This document shows positions 47,101 to 62,100 of a DNA stretch of 64,000 nucleotides, in pieces. The notes below the pieces were generated by a model. The model had not been told where the DNA came from, made no database searches, and saw nothing but the letters and a program-made list of their open reading frames with translations. The stretch's first letter is position 1. Each line of letters opens with the position of its first letter. The position numbers were made by a program, and so were the translations under genes. This DNA comes from Spirometra erinaceieuropaei (lineage: Eukaryota > Platyhelminthes > Cestoda > Diphyllobothriidea > Diphyllobothriidae): positions 761,089 through 825,088 of the forward strand of contig CACRXP010000088.1 in assembly GCA_902702965.1 (NCBI GenBank). Reading direction: 5' to 3'.

Positions 47101-50100
47101 ATAGCAGAATAGTAGGAAGATCATCTGCGGCGTGTACGAAACGCGCGTTTGTGGTTCTGGTAAAGGATGTGATTGGCTAATTAAGGGCCGAGTTAGCCTA
47201 AAAACCGACATTCGATAAATATTTGCCGACTACATAAGACAGATCCGCCAGTGACCCCAAATCATACCTTATATCTAACATCATTAACTCGCTAGTTATT
47301 TGTAAATAATCAGGCGTCTTTTCGCATCCATCAGGCAATTGAGAGTCAATGCTTGTCTTTTTATTTATACATGCTTAGTCCGTTTAAACTAGTAGTACGC
47401 TGAATTGCACCCGTTAAAGCAGCCTTTAAGCTAAATATGATGAAATACGTCAAGAAGAACACGTTCCGCAGTTACATAAAGATTATTCAATAAAAGCGCC
47501 ATGTTAAGCGTAAAAATGTAAATTAATTTTCAAGTCTGAATGAGAGAATAATGTGTGCAGTTAAAAATAAACGTAGGTTAAACCGGTCCCCACCCTTCAT
47601 TCAAAATACAATGGGAAGCACTTCACAAGACGTAGCGGTGTTTACTGCTTTAGAAGGTTCTACTAAAGAAAGTGAATAAAATTTTAGCGAAAGAGTGGTA
47701 CTGCTACCTTGTGTAATACAAAGACATCATGGGCTTTGCAAAGGCATTGTCTATTAAGCCTAACATACACTAACATATAATGAGTTTTACGTAATCAGAT
47801 GCATCGGCGGATGCATTTATTTTGAAAACAAAACATTCAACATAAATTAATTTAAATAAGATTTGTATACACTCATTTTCTGTTATGCACAAACTATCTC
47901 ACGTAAATATTTTCGCTAAAGAGTTAGCGTTGATTAGCCGAAAAAATTACATTAACACAGTGACACCTCCGAACGATATTTTTACTATCGTTGGAGTTAA
48001 TATCCTTAAGAGACCGGTGTAGTATAAAATATGATAGTCATCATCTACTTGATGATTGTACTGGGCAGGTCAAAGTCAGTTTAGAGATTTTTGCTCTCGT
48101 CTTGTTGCAGCTGAGGTTTACTTGGCTGAGAGATGTTACGTAATATTTGTTTGGCGGTACATAATATGCTTAAGGAAGTTCAGAAAAGTTACAAGGTCGA
48201 TCACTGAAAAATTAAAACGTAGTTACCCTGTGCAATCATAACGGTGTGTTTACTCTTGTTGTTGGCATATCCTGACCTGAAAACTAAACCTCAAAGAACT
48301 AGGCATCAGAACGAAGGACTTTGATCATGACGCTATTGTTAATATAAAATTTCCACTAATGAGCTTTCTATTTAAAAGTATTGTATTGAAGGATTTTGAA
48401 ACAGAATACTTAGACTTCTGATCGTCTTCTAATGCGAAGTTGGTGAAAACAATAAAGATAGATTACCGCGTTCATGAACTTCAGTGACTGACATGACTAA
48501 TGCTTCTCCTGCAAGTGAATTTCCATTTTTTGGTTTATATTTTTTCACACTTTTGCCTTATGAATGACTAATATCCAATATAGAGTGCAGATACATCTCT
48601 TAGAAATAATGAACGGGGTACTTATTGTAATTTTGAGTCGTCTGATATTTGAAAATGCGTCCCATAAAGGACGTTTCTAATACATGGGACGAAATATAGT
48701 CGGCCCTTCTTGATGTTTTTGAGGCTGGTAAAAGTAATATATGTGTGCTTACTTCCGTGGCTTTAGGGTTCAGCGTTACATAGATATCAAGTGCAAACGT
48801 TCTATAAAAAAATATGATTATCTTTTTTATAATAATTGTGCAAGTCACTTTATGCCTCATCTGACTTATGTGCACGACAAAATGCAACTTCAAGTTGACC
48901 AAGACTGTTCTGATAAACGTATCTACTCAAAATGAATTTTCTTTGCTGAAGAAATTCCTGGTGGATTTACGCCCAGAAATGCGTAGTTTCGCATTGTTGA
49001 AGTGACCGCAAACTTTTCGCTTTGCCAAGGGGCCTTCTAATGCTCGTGTTGATATATTTGAAACATTGTACAACGTTCCAAAGCCCGCCGACAAAAATAT
49101 CCGTTTTTGGCCTTTCTGCTTTGCTAATTCAGTAATTCATTGCGTCCGAAACGACCTGCAAGGCTAACAAAAACGCAGTGATATCTCTCGCTTATGGTGC
49201 GATTTGTGTATAATAAACTAGCATGTTCCCCTTTTAGCTTATCAAAATTAATTTCAGTTGTGTTTACCATATGCCTTCCTGATATGCCTTACAGAAGAAA
49301 AGATCGCGGAGTCGGAACACATTGACATTAGCGGCCCAGAATGTACGTCTACAACTTTCGCTCAACAGTAAAACACTAAAATGACCCCCATTAACACATC
49401 TTTCTATTGTTCCATAATCTAGGGCGGACAAAGATAAAGTTGGAGGACATGTACGACAGTGCTTGCAATCGTAAGTTAAATATGAATTTCATGACCAGAG
49501 AAAACATATTTAAATTAGTTCTTGCCTGTGGTATTAAGCCATACTAAAACAGACAGGTGACATTACCTGCCACATCTTCTGTTGAACAGACTGCTCCAAG
49601 AACTGTTTTGCTGACTGGCGAAATAAATACTACTTAGTTCATCAGACTAGATTGTCCAGTGTAACGTAAGCGACCAGGTAGGGAACAACCAAATAAGGGT
49701 ATATTCTACCATCAGGCGTTGTAGGAATCACAGGAGATAAAAAAAGAACACTGCAAGAAATAAACTGCAGAAATGAAAAACTGCCCTACTGCGTGTGGTG
49801 AGCGGGTCGTTTAGCAAGCAGGCACTTCAGAACTTATAAAATAAAAGAGGAATAAAAGGGAATTGCACTTAAAGTAACCTTTTACCGTGGTTATTGTGCA
49901 ATGTTAAAACAGACAGGTGGTATTAGCTGTCCTATGTTCTGTCAATTTTTCTGTTGCACAGGATAATCTTGTCGATTAGCAGAATAAATACTACTTCGTC
50001 CACAATAACCCAATCAAGGTATAACCCATCAGTGAGCATCGCAGTAATCGCAAGAGGTCAGAAACAAACACTAGAAGAAATAAACTGCAAAAAAAAACAA

Positions 50101-53100
50101 AACGAATACCCTGCCGTGTGGGGCGAGCGAACTGTGTGGTCTGGTAAAAGCAGTTTAGTGAAAATTGTCTGTGACATTATGGATATTGAAGTGGTAACTT
50201 GCGGCTAACCTGGCTTGAAAAGACGCTTGCAATTCTTGTTCATTTACGTTAAAACACGGACTGCAATGCCGGACAATGAAAAGAGGACATGATGAAATAA
50301 ACGTGGATTTTTATAACAGTTTTGTTTGTGCGACAGTATGCACAACCAAATGCACTTAAGTAGTGTCCGAAGAGCATGGCTCAATTGCTGCAGGCGTACG
50401 TGATGAGCGCAGGCATGGCAAACGACGGCATGTTGTGTTTAAAGACACCGACTTCCCTCCGACATCAGCGTCGAGCTTAAGCAGCCGCTTGCTACCTCAT
50501 CCGGTCAATTTTGGAGTCATAAAATAGGCGTCTAAAGTAGGAAATCGGAGACAAAAGATGCGGTTTTTACGAGTTGGAGAGTCACCTATTCGACAAAGGT
50601 CCTAAAAGGTGAATAAATGGTACGGTATGCACATTTAAACCATGTGGACTATATGGGGAGAACAAAAACATTCACTAGCACCTAAAACAATTCCACGCCA
50701 AAACCTAAACAAGGGTGTTGCCAGCCGATGCGCAGTATAAATAAAAATACTGTATAATATAAAGCTTTAAACACAAAGCAAAAACACTCTGCGCTTAAAA
50801 TTATCATAATCAGGGGTTATCTGCTCTCTACATTGAACTTCAGGTACCCTCATCACAAATGCGCCATCAATAATCGGTAAGTTGAAGACGACACGATCAC
50901 TTCACTAAGCCTGCCAAGCGTGCATCAAATCGACCAGACACCTTTTGTTAGGATTTTTGGCGTAGATATCGCATTTCGTGGAAGGTGTCTGTCAAATCAG
51001 CATATAATTTGCCTTTTAGGAGGAGGGGGAGGAGTCTCGGATAACGTGGGCCCCAACGGTCCAGAATGTACGTCAACATTTCTGCGAATATATTACCCGA
51101 ATAGACCTTTTTCATATATCTTTTTGCGGCCTTTTATTACAGAAGATAGAACGTTAGAGAAGAGCGATATTTTTGACTGTGTTTGCGAAAGTAAAGTAGG
51201 TGGGCTAACTCATGAAATGTCAACCGAAATTCCGAAATGCGTTTTCCTTTCGAAAATATTAATGAAGCATGATTGTTAAGCTAATCATCATGTGGCATAA
51301 TTCTATAATTCAATTACGACAGGATGCTGGCTTTCGAATGAACTTCCTCCCGGCTGCATGCAAAAATTACACTCTGTAAAAAACGACTACTTAACTAGCA
51401 TGCATTTTTCTCATTGATTTTCGACGCCCCTACATGTCAAATTATATTTCATGGAAAAAATTCCTAAAAACATTGTTTTGCTCATTCAGTTAAAAGTTAT
51501 ATTTTCTAATTTTATTGTTCGAAGGAGAAAAATACCTCGGTTTTAAAAAAGTTCCTGATTGTAGGACTTTTAAACACCGTAAAATTGCCGATCGTATATC
51601 GTCATGTCCCGGCATTAACCAATGTGGCTTGTTAAGTTAAGACTATGGACCAAATCCACTGCTACATTTTGTGAACCCTTTATGGTTATCCTTTATCACT
51701 ATAGAGGAACGTCTGGTTTTCCCTTAAGCGGAAAATGCACGGCTTGTATTTTGAAAACCCTGAATTCAAAAGTAACGGTGGAGCGTTTTCAACATTAATC
51801 GAAAATTTGAAATGTTTTTGAAAACCGAATTATACCCTTCTTTCGAATAAACGATTGGAAGAAGACACACTTGTCAACCAAATGAGTGAAAACCTGAATA
51901 TTTCTACGCATGTTTTCCATGAATTATAATTGAATTTTTAGGGACATCGAAAATCAGTGAGAAAAATGCATGTTACATAAGCAGTTATTTTGTACAGAGT
52001 GTCGTTTTTGCATGCAGCCGGAAGGAAGTTCATTCAAAAGTCGGCATCCTGCGGTAACCGAAATATTATAGAATTATGTTGCAGGCTGACCATGCTTAAT
52101 TATTCTTTTCGAAACGAAAACACATTTTAGAAATTCCGCTGACATTTCATGTCTTAGCCCACCTACTGTAGGTGAAGAGTCCCAACGCTCCTGGGATGTA
52201 AATCATTGGAACATCGTTCTTCCTCGCGATCTTTTCTTTGAGAAAGACATTTACTATTGGTCGATAAAAGGATTCGTTCAAAGATAGATGGCGCTACATT
52301 CGTTTATCTTACCTGAAGGACGGGTGAATCCACTCTATTGGCGTCCCTATGTTAGTTTGATCCCATGACATTATTGACACGGATGCTTGCAGTGCATTCG
52401 ATCTTTCGTTTGCAGGAACAGAGGTTACAACGAGATCCACATTTGCCACGGAAGACCCCGTGTATGGAATTCCAATATCGATGGCGCGGGGAGCTTGCCT
52501 ACCTTACTTAGTCCGGGAATGAAATCAAATTTATAAATTAACTACAATAATTTTAGAGTATGATTAAAACGAGAGAACTGTCTAAACAAAATTGAAAGCG
52601 GAGGTTGTTTTAAGTATTTTTAGTAGCTATGCTTACTGCAGGGGTGCATACTTGCATTTAATTTAGATTTCTGTCGAACGTGCGTGTCCTAGGGCCCAAA
52701 AATAATGACTATAACGTTAACATTCAACTAGATATTACTTTTATGATATTTGCGCACGCCTAAAGGCATTGTAGACTACTTGCCATGCGGTATGTAAGAA
52801 GGTTATAATGTTGATAATAGCTTTCCAGACCATAGTGGGTTTAACCAAAGATTGAGTAATATAGGGGAAAACGAGCTCAAAGTCCCAATTAAAAAGTGCA
52901 GTACACTTCTCAGCTACGCATTAGAATAAGTAAGCGTGAGCGTGGCAAGCAAACAAGGCAATTTAACCTGCACCTTGGGACAAATTCGGAAACGTAAAAA
53001 TTTGCAATTCGCTCGTTTCATGATACCCGAAGATTACTAAGCGAATTTTGACAATGTCATTCTTCCTGAAAATGAAAGGTTAATTTAACAGGCCGTCGTC

Positions 53101-56100
53101 TGTTGCATTTCGGGGGTATTGCATTTCCTACAAATATTTGGTTGATGATATTGATAACGCAAATATTCTGCGCTTACAGATATTCACAAAAACTGATATG
53201 ATAAATCAGCTAATCTGACCTGATTTTCTGTGTTCATTTACAGTATCGATAACCAAAAATCCAAATAAATCGGACTTGGGTAAGCACATCTTTGTAGCCG
53301 AGCTACATGCAAAGAATAAATCAAAATATTTTGCCTTCTGTTTCTAAGCTAATAATTCACTCAATCCAAACGATACAAAAGATGCCATAAATGCTATGTT
53401 TGTTGGAAATGGAATAAAAAAGCCAAACGTCACCTCTATATTTCCTTAAAATCCTACAAAAACTGGACGTTTACTGTTCATAGTTAGGGACTTGTGAAAT
53501 GCAGCTTTGGCACGAGGTACGAAACATGCTTCCTGCGCTTATGAAGTCTTTTACTTCTGCTCGACCATATGGTGTTACCGGCCTTAAATATGAGATGTTA
53601 TCGTGCACTTATCATGCTAATACGGCGAATGTTGATCTCTTCGAAAGAAGACAATTTTGTGTTTATGATTAATCATTCAAACTTCGTGTTAGGCTAGGCT
53701 CGATGTTTATTAGATTTTGCTGAATTTTTTGGCATCTGGATTTAAATAAACCGCGCAGAAAAGGAGAAGGCACAGTGTTTACTAGGCATCATTCCCTGTC
53801 TAAAGGTGAGGAAAATTCGCATGATGACAGCCAAAGATATTAAAAGAATCATACACACATAAGCATTATCAAACAATTTTGGTGTCAGTTGCGAATTTTT
53901 CTGTTTTTTACGCAACAACGACGATGAAAATCACAGGATCAGCAGTCACGGAGTCAACACTAGGAACGGCAGGTGTTAGCACTACGAAAAAGACAGGTAG
54001 GCGTTGCATCTATTGGTGCTTTTTACGTCATGGATATCTGTGCTAGTCATAAGTCTATGGTTGACTGTCTTCATTATATGCGTATACATTTCTTAATAAC
54101 TTAACTCAAATGGTGAATAATTACATTTTGCATCCTACGCCATTACTGATAGACGATTGTGCACTTATAAACCCGCAATCCATCTGACGCAAAGCGACCA
54201 GCGTACCAAAAGCACGGCAGTCACTTAGGTGTATGTGCGTGTCCAAAAAGTTTGCACGTCAAGGTACTTATGCATTCTCACCGGTAATCCGGTCTCTCTT
54301 GAGGTTGACTAATGCAAAAAAGCTCTGGCAGGGCTAAAGTGAACTAGCGGTTAAAGGACATAAATTGTCATGCGATATATGGAAGTAATATGGTTTCGTG
54401 GTCAGTGAAGGTGCTGATTATTACGAAATTATCTTAAAAATTCCATGGCTCTACTTCGTTCAATCCAAGCACTAATGCTTCTAATGTGTGTCCAACTGAA
54501 GTAGCAACCTGTAACGTTATTTGGAACATGTTGCTTCCTTATCTCATGGCCAAAACGAAAAGTGGGCTAGATCGCAGTTAGAAGACAGGAATGGGGAAGC
54601 GGATGGCGACCCTTACCCTAATCCTAACTATAACCCTAACTTTAACCTTAAACGTTAACAGCTAACCCTAACGGCAACCGTTCCCCTAACCGGAATCGTA
54701 AACGTAACCGTAGCTCCTAGATATAGCCGTAACTGAATAACCCAACCGTAATACTGAACCCTTATCGTACGCTCAAACCCTAATCGTAACACGGAAACCT
54801 AAGCCTAAAGGCATGACATTAGCCCGAAAATCGGAAACCACTAGCCGGTACTCTAATCCTAACCTCAAACGTAAAACGGAAACCAAATAGGTCAGATGTA
54901 ATTATGGAGCCCTGCGCAATAGCCCCAGTAAACAACCCCCCAGCCACCTATAATACGGGGCCTGGCTACCAACAGCGATCTAGCCGAAAAGTGAATTACC
55001 ACAACCAACGGGTCGATGAAACGTTTGTATATTTAGCAGCCATGTCTCAGGTTATGAAGTATCTTTAAAGTAAGCGGAGATAGAGGTTCACAGAAAGTAT
55101 GTCCTAAAATTGGGTAAATGTTAGACCCGTAAAGAGGACTTCTGACCTAGAAGTTCATGTCAATAGCTTGGAATTAGCCAAGGTTGAATGAGGCAAATTG
55201 ACGTATAATACATGCGCCAAAAATTACGGGAATCAACCCAACATCACAGTCTACAGGTTTGATGGAAATTATAACAAAGTATAATTGCAAAACACATAAA
55301 GGCTGGATACAGTCCCTCATCAATTCGTATATAGGAACTTTAATGAAAATGGTTCAGATAAATTGTAAAATACAGTGAATCGATCAGCTATAAATATTTA
55401 AAACTGTAAATGGAACTTTGGTTTAAGGGCATGTTGGTTTGTCGTTGTCGTAGATTTTGCAAGAGGAAAATCCATCTTTAATTATTTTTATAATTTCCGC
55501 TAACGGATTTGACTAATTTAAATTTTAGCAACCGCAGTTTCCACGAAGCCCACTGGCAACGGTAAGCAAACGGTGGCATATTTGCATCCCCAACTGTTCC
55601 ACACAAAGATAGTAGTCTGACAATACAGCTCCCTTTAGAATCAATTTAACCTCGAATTCCTTCTATGAAAACATGTCTGCCATATTGGCACATTATCCTT
55701 CTTTTAGAAGTGGAGGAAGTGGAGGGGGATGATGTGGACTTTAGCAGTCCAAAATGTACGTCAACACTTCTGCAGCATCGCATATAATATCCCAATAGAC
55801 TTAATTTGACACATTATTTTTGCTTCTTTTCATTTTAGGGACTAAAAAGAAGGAACTGCAGGACGTCTTCGATCATGCTTGCGAACGTGAGTTGGGAGTC
55901 CTGAGCTTGCCATAATGACCGCTACAAAGTAACTAATCTCGGCAGTTGTTATGGTCACGTATACAGGCAAATACGAATTCTAGGTCATTTCCTGGAACTT
56001 TGTCTAAAGAGAAAACAATTTATTTTTTAAAGTCAAAGAAGAGGTTCATTTTCTCTAATGACAGTGGTGGTTGTGTGTTCCAATACTTTCTGAGGAATGT

Positions 56101-59100
56101 TGTCATTGTACATCATATCTCTGAGGCTTCGAATAGTACCCACAAAATTCTCGATCGGATCCATTTTAAGTGAAAAAACTCGTTGCCCGTTTGAAGCCGC
56201 TGTACGAAATGTTTCGAATCGGATTTAAACAGAAACCTCATTTCCGTCGCTTAGGCAGGCAGAAGGACATAAGTATATGTCTACAATATGCTTTCACTTT
56301 CTACGAATAAAACTCAATTCGGTAAACACCTTAAATTGTGTTCGAAGTATGGTGAGAAGGGAGCAATGCTGAGCCCAACCTCGACATACAATTCAGAAAA
56401 TTACCTATGCCTAATACATAAGTAAGTATGCAGCGGTTGCTGGGGAAATGTGCAGCTAAAAATTATTTTTACTCAGTTCGATGCACACTTGTATACCTAT
56501 ACTAGCTTTAGCAGCGCGGATAATGTTTCAGTTGCTTTCATGGCACGTGGGGCATCTGACACAGAAACATTTGGTAGAGGGCCGCACTCAGTCGTCCCAT
56601 CTGCCCTAACCTTCACTCACGAGCCCCGCTAAAAACCGCACAGGTGTTTTCTTCCCCCTACCATTGCTAATGTACTCGATCGGAACCGACAGGACAGCGA
56701 GCGCGTGGCTCATTGGTTGAGGCGATGGACTTCTAGCCAACAGATCACGATTTCGAGCCTCGGCGGTTACATACTTTGGGTTTAGGCATGGCTGGTTGGT
56801 GTTTTTTTCGGTAATGCTATACAACAACACTCGAATATAAGTATGTGTATGAATAGCTGAGGTAGTGTGCATTCCGAGATAATATGATGAAGATAGAAGG
56901 CTCGTCGGAAAAAATCGAGTTGTACTCATGAATTTTCGAGCTGGTGACACCAACCCGTCGTCAGACGAAATAAACAGTGGAGAAAGTGAAGTGCTCAGAA
57001 TAAATTTGTTGGCGTGACAGGGCAGCCATTGACAGGCAAGCAACTAATGCATGAATGGAGGTGGACAGACAATTAGGCGGGGAAGGCAAGGGGAACAGTT
57101 GCGACTCCCTGTGTTTGTATATGTATGTACGGTTTGAATTAGGGAGGGGAATTATGGCTCTCCTACACAAGGCAATCGACTGTCAGTCTTCCTAATATTA
57201 ATTTATTTTTTGGTTTTTTAAGACTTGCAGTATTGTGACCTCTGATTGGGGCTTATAAGAAGCAGATAACTCCATATTGTAGACTACACCTGCGCTGCGG
57301 GCATGCTCAAATCACTAGAAAAAATAAAGGATGCCTACCACACTCCAGAATGTGTTTTAATATTGCTTAGTCGAGTATCTCAAGGCGTCTTCGATTTGCA
57401 GGATGAAAGCAGACTAACCGCATTGAGGCCGTAGATTTTATACGTCTCAATTAGTACTCGTGCATGTTAAATACCATGAAAATGCCATGAGCCGCCTTCA
57501 TTTGTTTACTTCTAGTGACAACAACCCCAAATCCAAATACTACGGAATCAGGTAAACGCGCTCTTGCAGCCTACTTACTGTTCGAACGGATCCTAGATTT
57601 TTTAAATGTGTCGAATATCCAATTTTTAATAAATTAGTCTGACGTCCGAGTGAGATAAAAAATGTTAGCATTCTTTTCTCTTATATTCTTACGAGTGTCT
57701 GTTTTTTAGAAGTTTTCGGCGCTTTACGTGAACGGATTTTACGATTCACGTTTTAAAACTGCATCCTTGAATACAGTGCATACGTTTTATGATAATACTT
57801 TGTTAGGAAAATTTAATAAGATATGCAAGCATATGTTTGTTTCATCTATGTAGGATTTGAACTTTTATTAAGAATAATTATAGGAGATATCGGGCCATAC
57901 CCATAAAGAAATAAATAATCTTACAAACATATCTGATTGCCGGTCTAGTTTAAAGTATAGCAAGCGTCCTTCGTAGATCCATGAAGGCTGTAGATCATAA
58001 AAGTATAGGTGGTTTTATTAAGCCAAAATATGGAACACCTTTACAAAGCAGGTGAGCTTAGACCGGCTATGATTGATCTTGCTAATGAGTAGTGGACGAA
58101 GGCGAGTTCCTGCTCCTGGAAGACTTGCTCGGCAACCAGGCTGGACATTGGCGGACCCATCGGTGTTCCTTTAATCTGTTCGTATGTTCTGTCAGTGAGG
58201 GTAAAAAAAGGTTTGTTAGCAGAAAACCAAAGTTGCAGTAAAGGGTCGGGGGTTCCATGTTCAACCCTCCTCCAGCTGTTAACGAGTGCCGTAAACATCT
58301 AAGGCACCTACTGAAATCTGCCCATCAGAATTACAGAGCAAAAAATAGATGCTCTATAGGATGGAAAGTAATTCCGTTCTTAATAGACTAACTGTTTAAC
58401 AGAATTGTATTGGTACGATCGCATAGACAACACACAGTTAGCCAAACGAAATGCAGAACAGATTCAAGCTGTCAATGCCGTTGGTAATCAAGAGCTTTCC
58501 TCTACTTTGTCGGTCTTCTTGAAACCCCAATTACGACGATGACACCAACAGAATCAACAGTCACAGAAGAAACAGTAGGATCGACAACAACAAATACTAC
58601 GAGGACTACGGGTATGTATTTAATTTCCCGCGCTTTAACCGAGACTGACTTCCTGCTGCTCGGCCGCATTTCCCAGATTGCGGCAACTACATGTGAGATA
58701 TCACGTCCACAAAATACAGAAGGTTGCTTGTTTGTAAATGAGCCCTGGTTTTGCAGGAATAAACTAACACGTTGCCTTCAGCCGCAGAGAAGACTACAGC
58801 CAACGAACGACGTGCAGAAACACTAGTTAAATGGATCACGTTGTTTATCTTGCTAAGTACTACAAGTGTTAATGCACACTCAGAAATGAGTAATTGTGTG
58901 CCTATCTATTTATGGACAGTTCATGTGGAAAATGGAATAATGTACACATTTGTGAAATTTGACAAACGAGAATTCTTTATCGTAACACTTGTCACCGGCA
59001 TGAGCATCGATACATCTTGTTTGCTCAGCTGTTTGAAACACTGATATTTCTCTGATTTCATCGCAGAGGTTGAAATGAGGTTCTAATGCGTCGCATAATC

Positions 59101-62100
59101 CTGTCGACTAAGGACTTATGAGACATAACTATAAATTCATGGATTATTGCAAGATGTGACACTTAAAGGGCGGATGAAAATTATGCGTCAAAATTTATAA
59201 AAATCGACCATAATTTTAACACGCAGTTTTGACCCAAAGAGACTACATAAATAGAGTTGTGGAGCTCGTCAGCACAGATTGCAATCCCATGTCAATTTCT
59301 GCAGTAAAAAGCTCGGCCTCCCACAAATCCCTCTGCATCATAGGAATGCCCATATTGATCAGTTACTAAGAGGACTTCCGGTGATAATCACAACTTAGAT
59401 GACTGGCGCAAATGTCAGATATCTTTGTGATGTTAAACACTCGCAAAGACGGACATCTACGTGTACATATGCACAAATGCACATATGTAACCGTTCATAA
59501 TGCAGAACTGATTCAAGCTCTCAATGCCGTTGGTAATCAAGAGCTTTTTGCTCCTTTGACCTTCATGAATCCTCAATTACGACGATGACACTAACATAAT
59601 CAACAGTCACAATAGAAACAGTGGGATCGACGACAACAATTACTACCGAGACAACGGATATGTGTTTCGTATTCCGCGCTTTGACCATCTAGGCGGTCTT
59701 CGTTGCCCAATGCACAAAGATAACTGACATCCTAGCGCACGAACGCATTTGCGGACAAGTGTTTTTCTAGATTGTGGCAAATTGTGTTGGGTGTCCAAAT
59801 CAACGAATGCCAGGAGGCTGTTTGTTTATAAATAAGCAACGGTTTTTTTCACAATCAGATTATTATATTGGAGGACATTGCATTCAACCTTGGATACGAC
59901 TACAGCCAACGAACGACGCGGCCGACACTATTTAAATGTATCCCGTTGTCGTCAAGCACTCATAACGTTGGTCATCCCACTAAGTACTTCAAGTTGTAGT
60001 GGATCTACAGAAATGAGTAATTTTTTACATATCAATTTATGAGCAGTTTTTGTGCGGTATCGAATATTCTGCGTAATTTCGCTGCGTGAAAAGTGAAACT
60101 GCTTAATCGCGTCCATCGTCGTTAGAATTAGTATCGTTATATTTGATTTTACCTGCTGTTTTAAGCACTGACATTTTTCTGATTTTATCGCAAAGTTTAA
60201 AATGCGAATGTAACACGCCACATGATCTTGTCTGTCACAGATTAATGAAACCTAGTTATAAGATGGTCGATTAGTGCAAAATATGGTATTTACTGAAAGT
60301 CGAAATAAAATTTTGATAAATGTATCAGTGAAAAGTTTGCGTAAATGTTTATTAAAAAATTAATCAAAATTGTAACAGGCAGTTTTAACCCAAATGGCTA
60401 CCTAAGTAGAGTCGTAAAATTTATCAGCTCAAAATGCAACCCCGAGTTAACTTCTGCAGAGGTGCATCACAGCAAATGATTCGACCTCCTCATAAATTCC
60501 TCTGAATTATAGAAGTATCAAAAAGTTATAATCACTATGGAAACGTCCGATGATAACCACTACTCTGATGTCTGCCACGTACCTCAAGCATATTTTCAAC
60601 GTTAAACTCTCCCTGAGATGGACATCGACGTGTAAATATTCACACGTTTAGTACCTGATAAAATATTTTGACTCATTTTGTACTTCAGCCTTTTCCAGCA
60701 CCACAAAGTCGACAGATGACGGTAAGCACAGACGACGTAATTGAATCAGTTACTGTCAAATGCATGCACTGTCCGCTAAAAAGTCACTGCATGAGTATAT
60801 GTCAAGTTCAGATTTGCTTTGTAAAACATTTTTGCTATATCAGCAACTGATATGCCTTTTAGAGGAGGAAGAAGAGGAGGAGAGTGATGTGGACTTCAAC
60901 GATTCGAAATGTATGTCGTCACTTTCATTAAACCTAAAATACCATCTGAATTAACTGATATTCATACATGTTTTAATATTCTCTTAATTTAGGGCAAAAG
61001 AAGATGGAGCTGGAGGAAATATTCGACCAAGTTTGCGAATGTACGTTTCACTCCCTGAGCCATCCTTTGATGTCCTGTATGATCGCAATAATTGCCCTCA
61101 AGTATTGTAACTTGATATTGGGAAAAAATAACTGCAGGTCAACTTAGACGAATTTGCCAGTGAGCCAAATAAAGGATGCCTACCGTCACCATTGTCACCA
61201 TGTCCTCCTTCCTGAAGGTGTTTGTATATTATAAAGTCTTATATCTCAGGGCGTCTTCGATTTGCGACATTAAAGCTGACTGACCACACTGGCGTCGTGA
61301 ATTCTTTACGTCCCCCTTAATATGCGTGCATGTTAAATACCAAGCAAATGCCATGAGCCACCTTCATTTGCCATACTTTTAGTGACGACGACTCCAAATC
61401 CCAATACTACGGAATCAGGTAAACCCGCTTTTGCAGCCTGCTTACCGTTTAAGCCTGGAAATGTGCGATCTGATTCTAGATTTATATTCAAATGTCGCGA
61501 ATGAAAACACCTCCCCGGCAGAATTCCAAATTTTCCATAGAGTGGTTTGGCAATAAGCGATCTATTAAGTTGAAAAATATGCCAAATTTTCCCGCCATTA
61601 TGCTCTTACCAGTGTTCATTTTTAGACGTTTTCAGGGCTTTACGCGAACGTATTTCACAATACGCGTTTGAAGATTGCGTTTTATATGCAAAATATGTGT
61701 TTGAAAATAGCAGTTTGTTACGATAATGTATTGAGGCATGCAAATATTCATTAAGTTTTCTGTATATAAGATTTGAAATATGGGCTGGATCGCAGTTGGT
61801 AGTCAGGACCCGTATTACAGGTGGCGGGGGTTTGTTTACTGAGGCTGTTTTGGGGCTCCATAATGGCATCTGATCCATTTGACTTCCGTTTTACGTTTGA
61901 GGTAAGGAATAGGGTATCGGTTAATGGTTTCCGATTTTCGGGTTACGGTTAGGGTTTGAGCGTACAATTACGTTTCAGTATTACGGTTAGATTTTCAGTT
62001 ACGGCTATGTCTAAGAGCTACGTTTACGATTTCGATTAGGGTTAGGGCTGTCGTTGCGGTTGACGATTGACGTTTAAGGTTAGGGTTAAGGTCGCCGTCC

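Larger units (their letters stand above)
57300..59400 (+). repeat. Exon-bearing duplication, copy 1
   Basis: Matches 61.1-63.4 kb in the same orientation: the T36, long-Thr and T30 exons, the Penelope RT fragment and the intron sequence between them recur in order. The offset is about 3.87 kb at T36 and 4.14 kb at T30, the difference being largely the hAT-like MITE in the second copy and deletions. Confidence 0.8.

Noticed and set aside
49133..49162. Candidate T exon for right unit 1
   Set aside because: Needs a GCTAAC donor and encodes no Thr/Ser-rich segment; position is about 14 bp off the usual spacing.
56606..57043. 145-codon minus-strand open frame
   Set aside because: It runs through a SINE and unrelated flank; low complexity, no domain.
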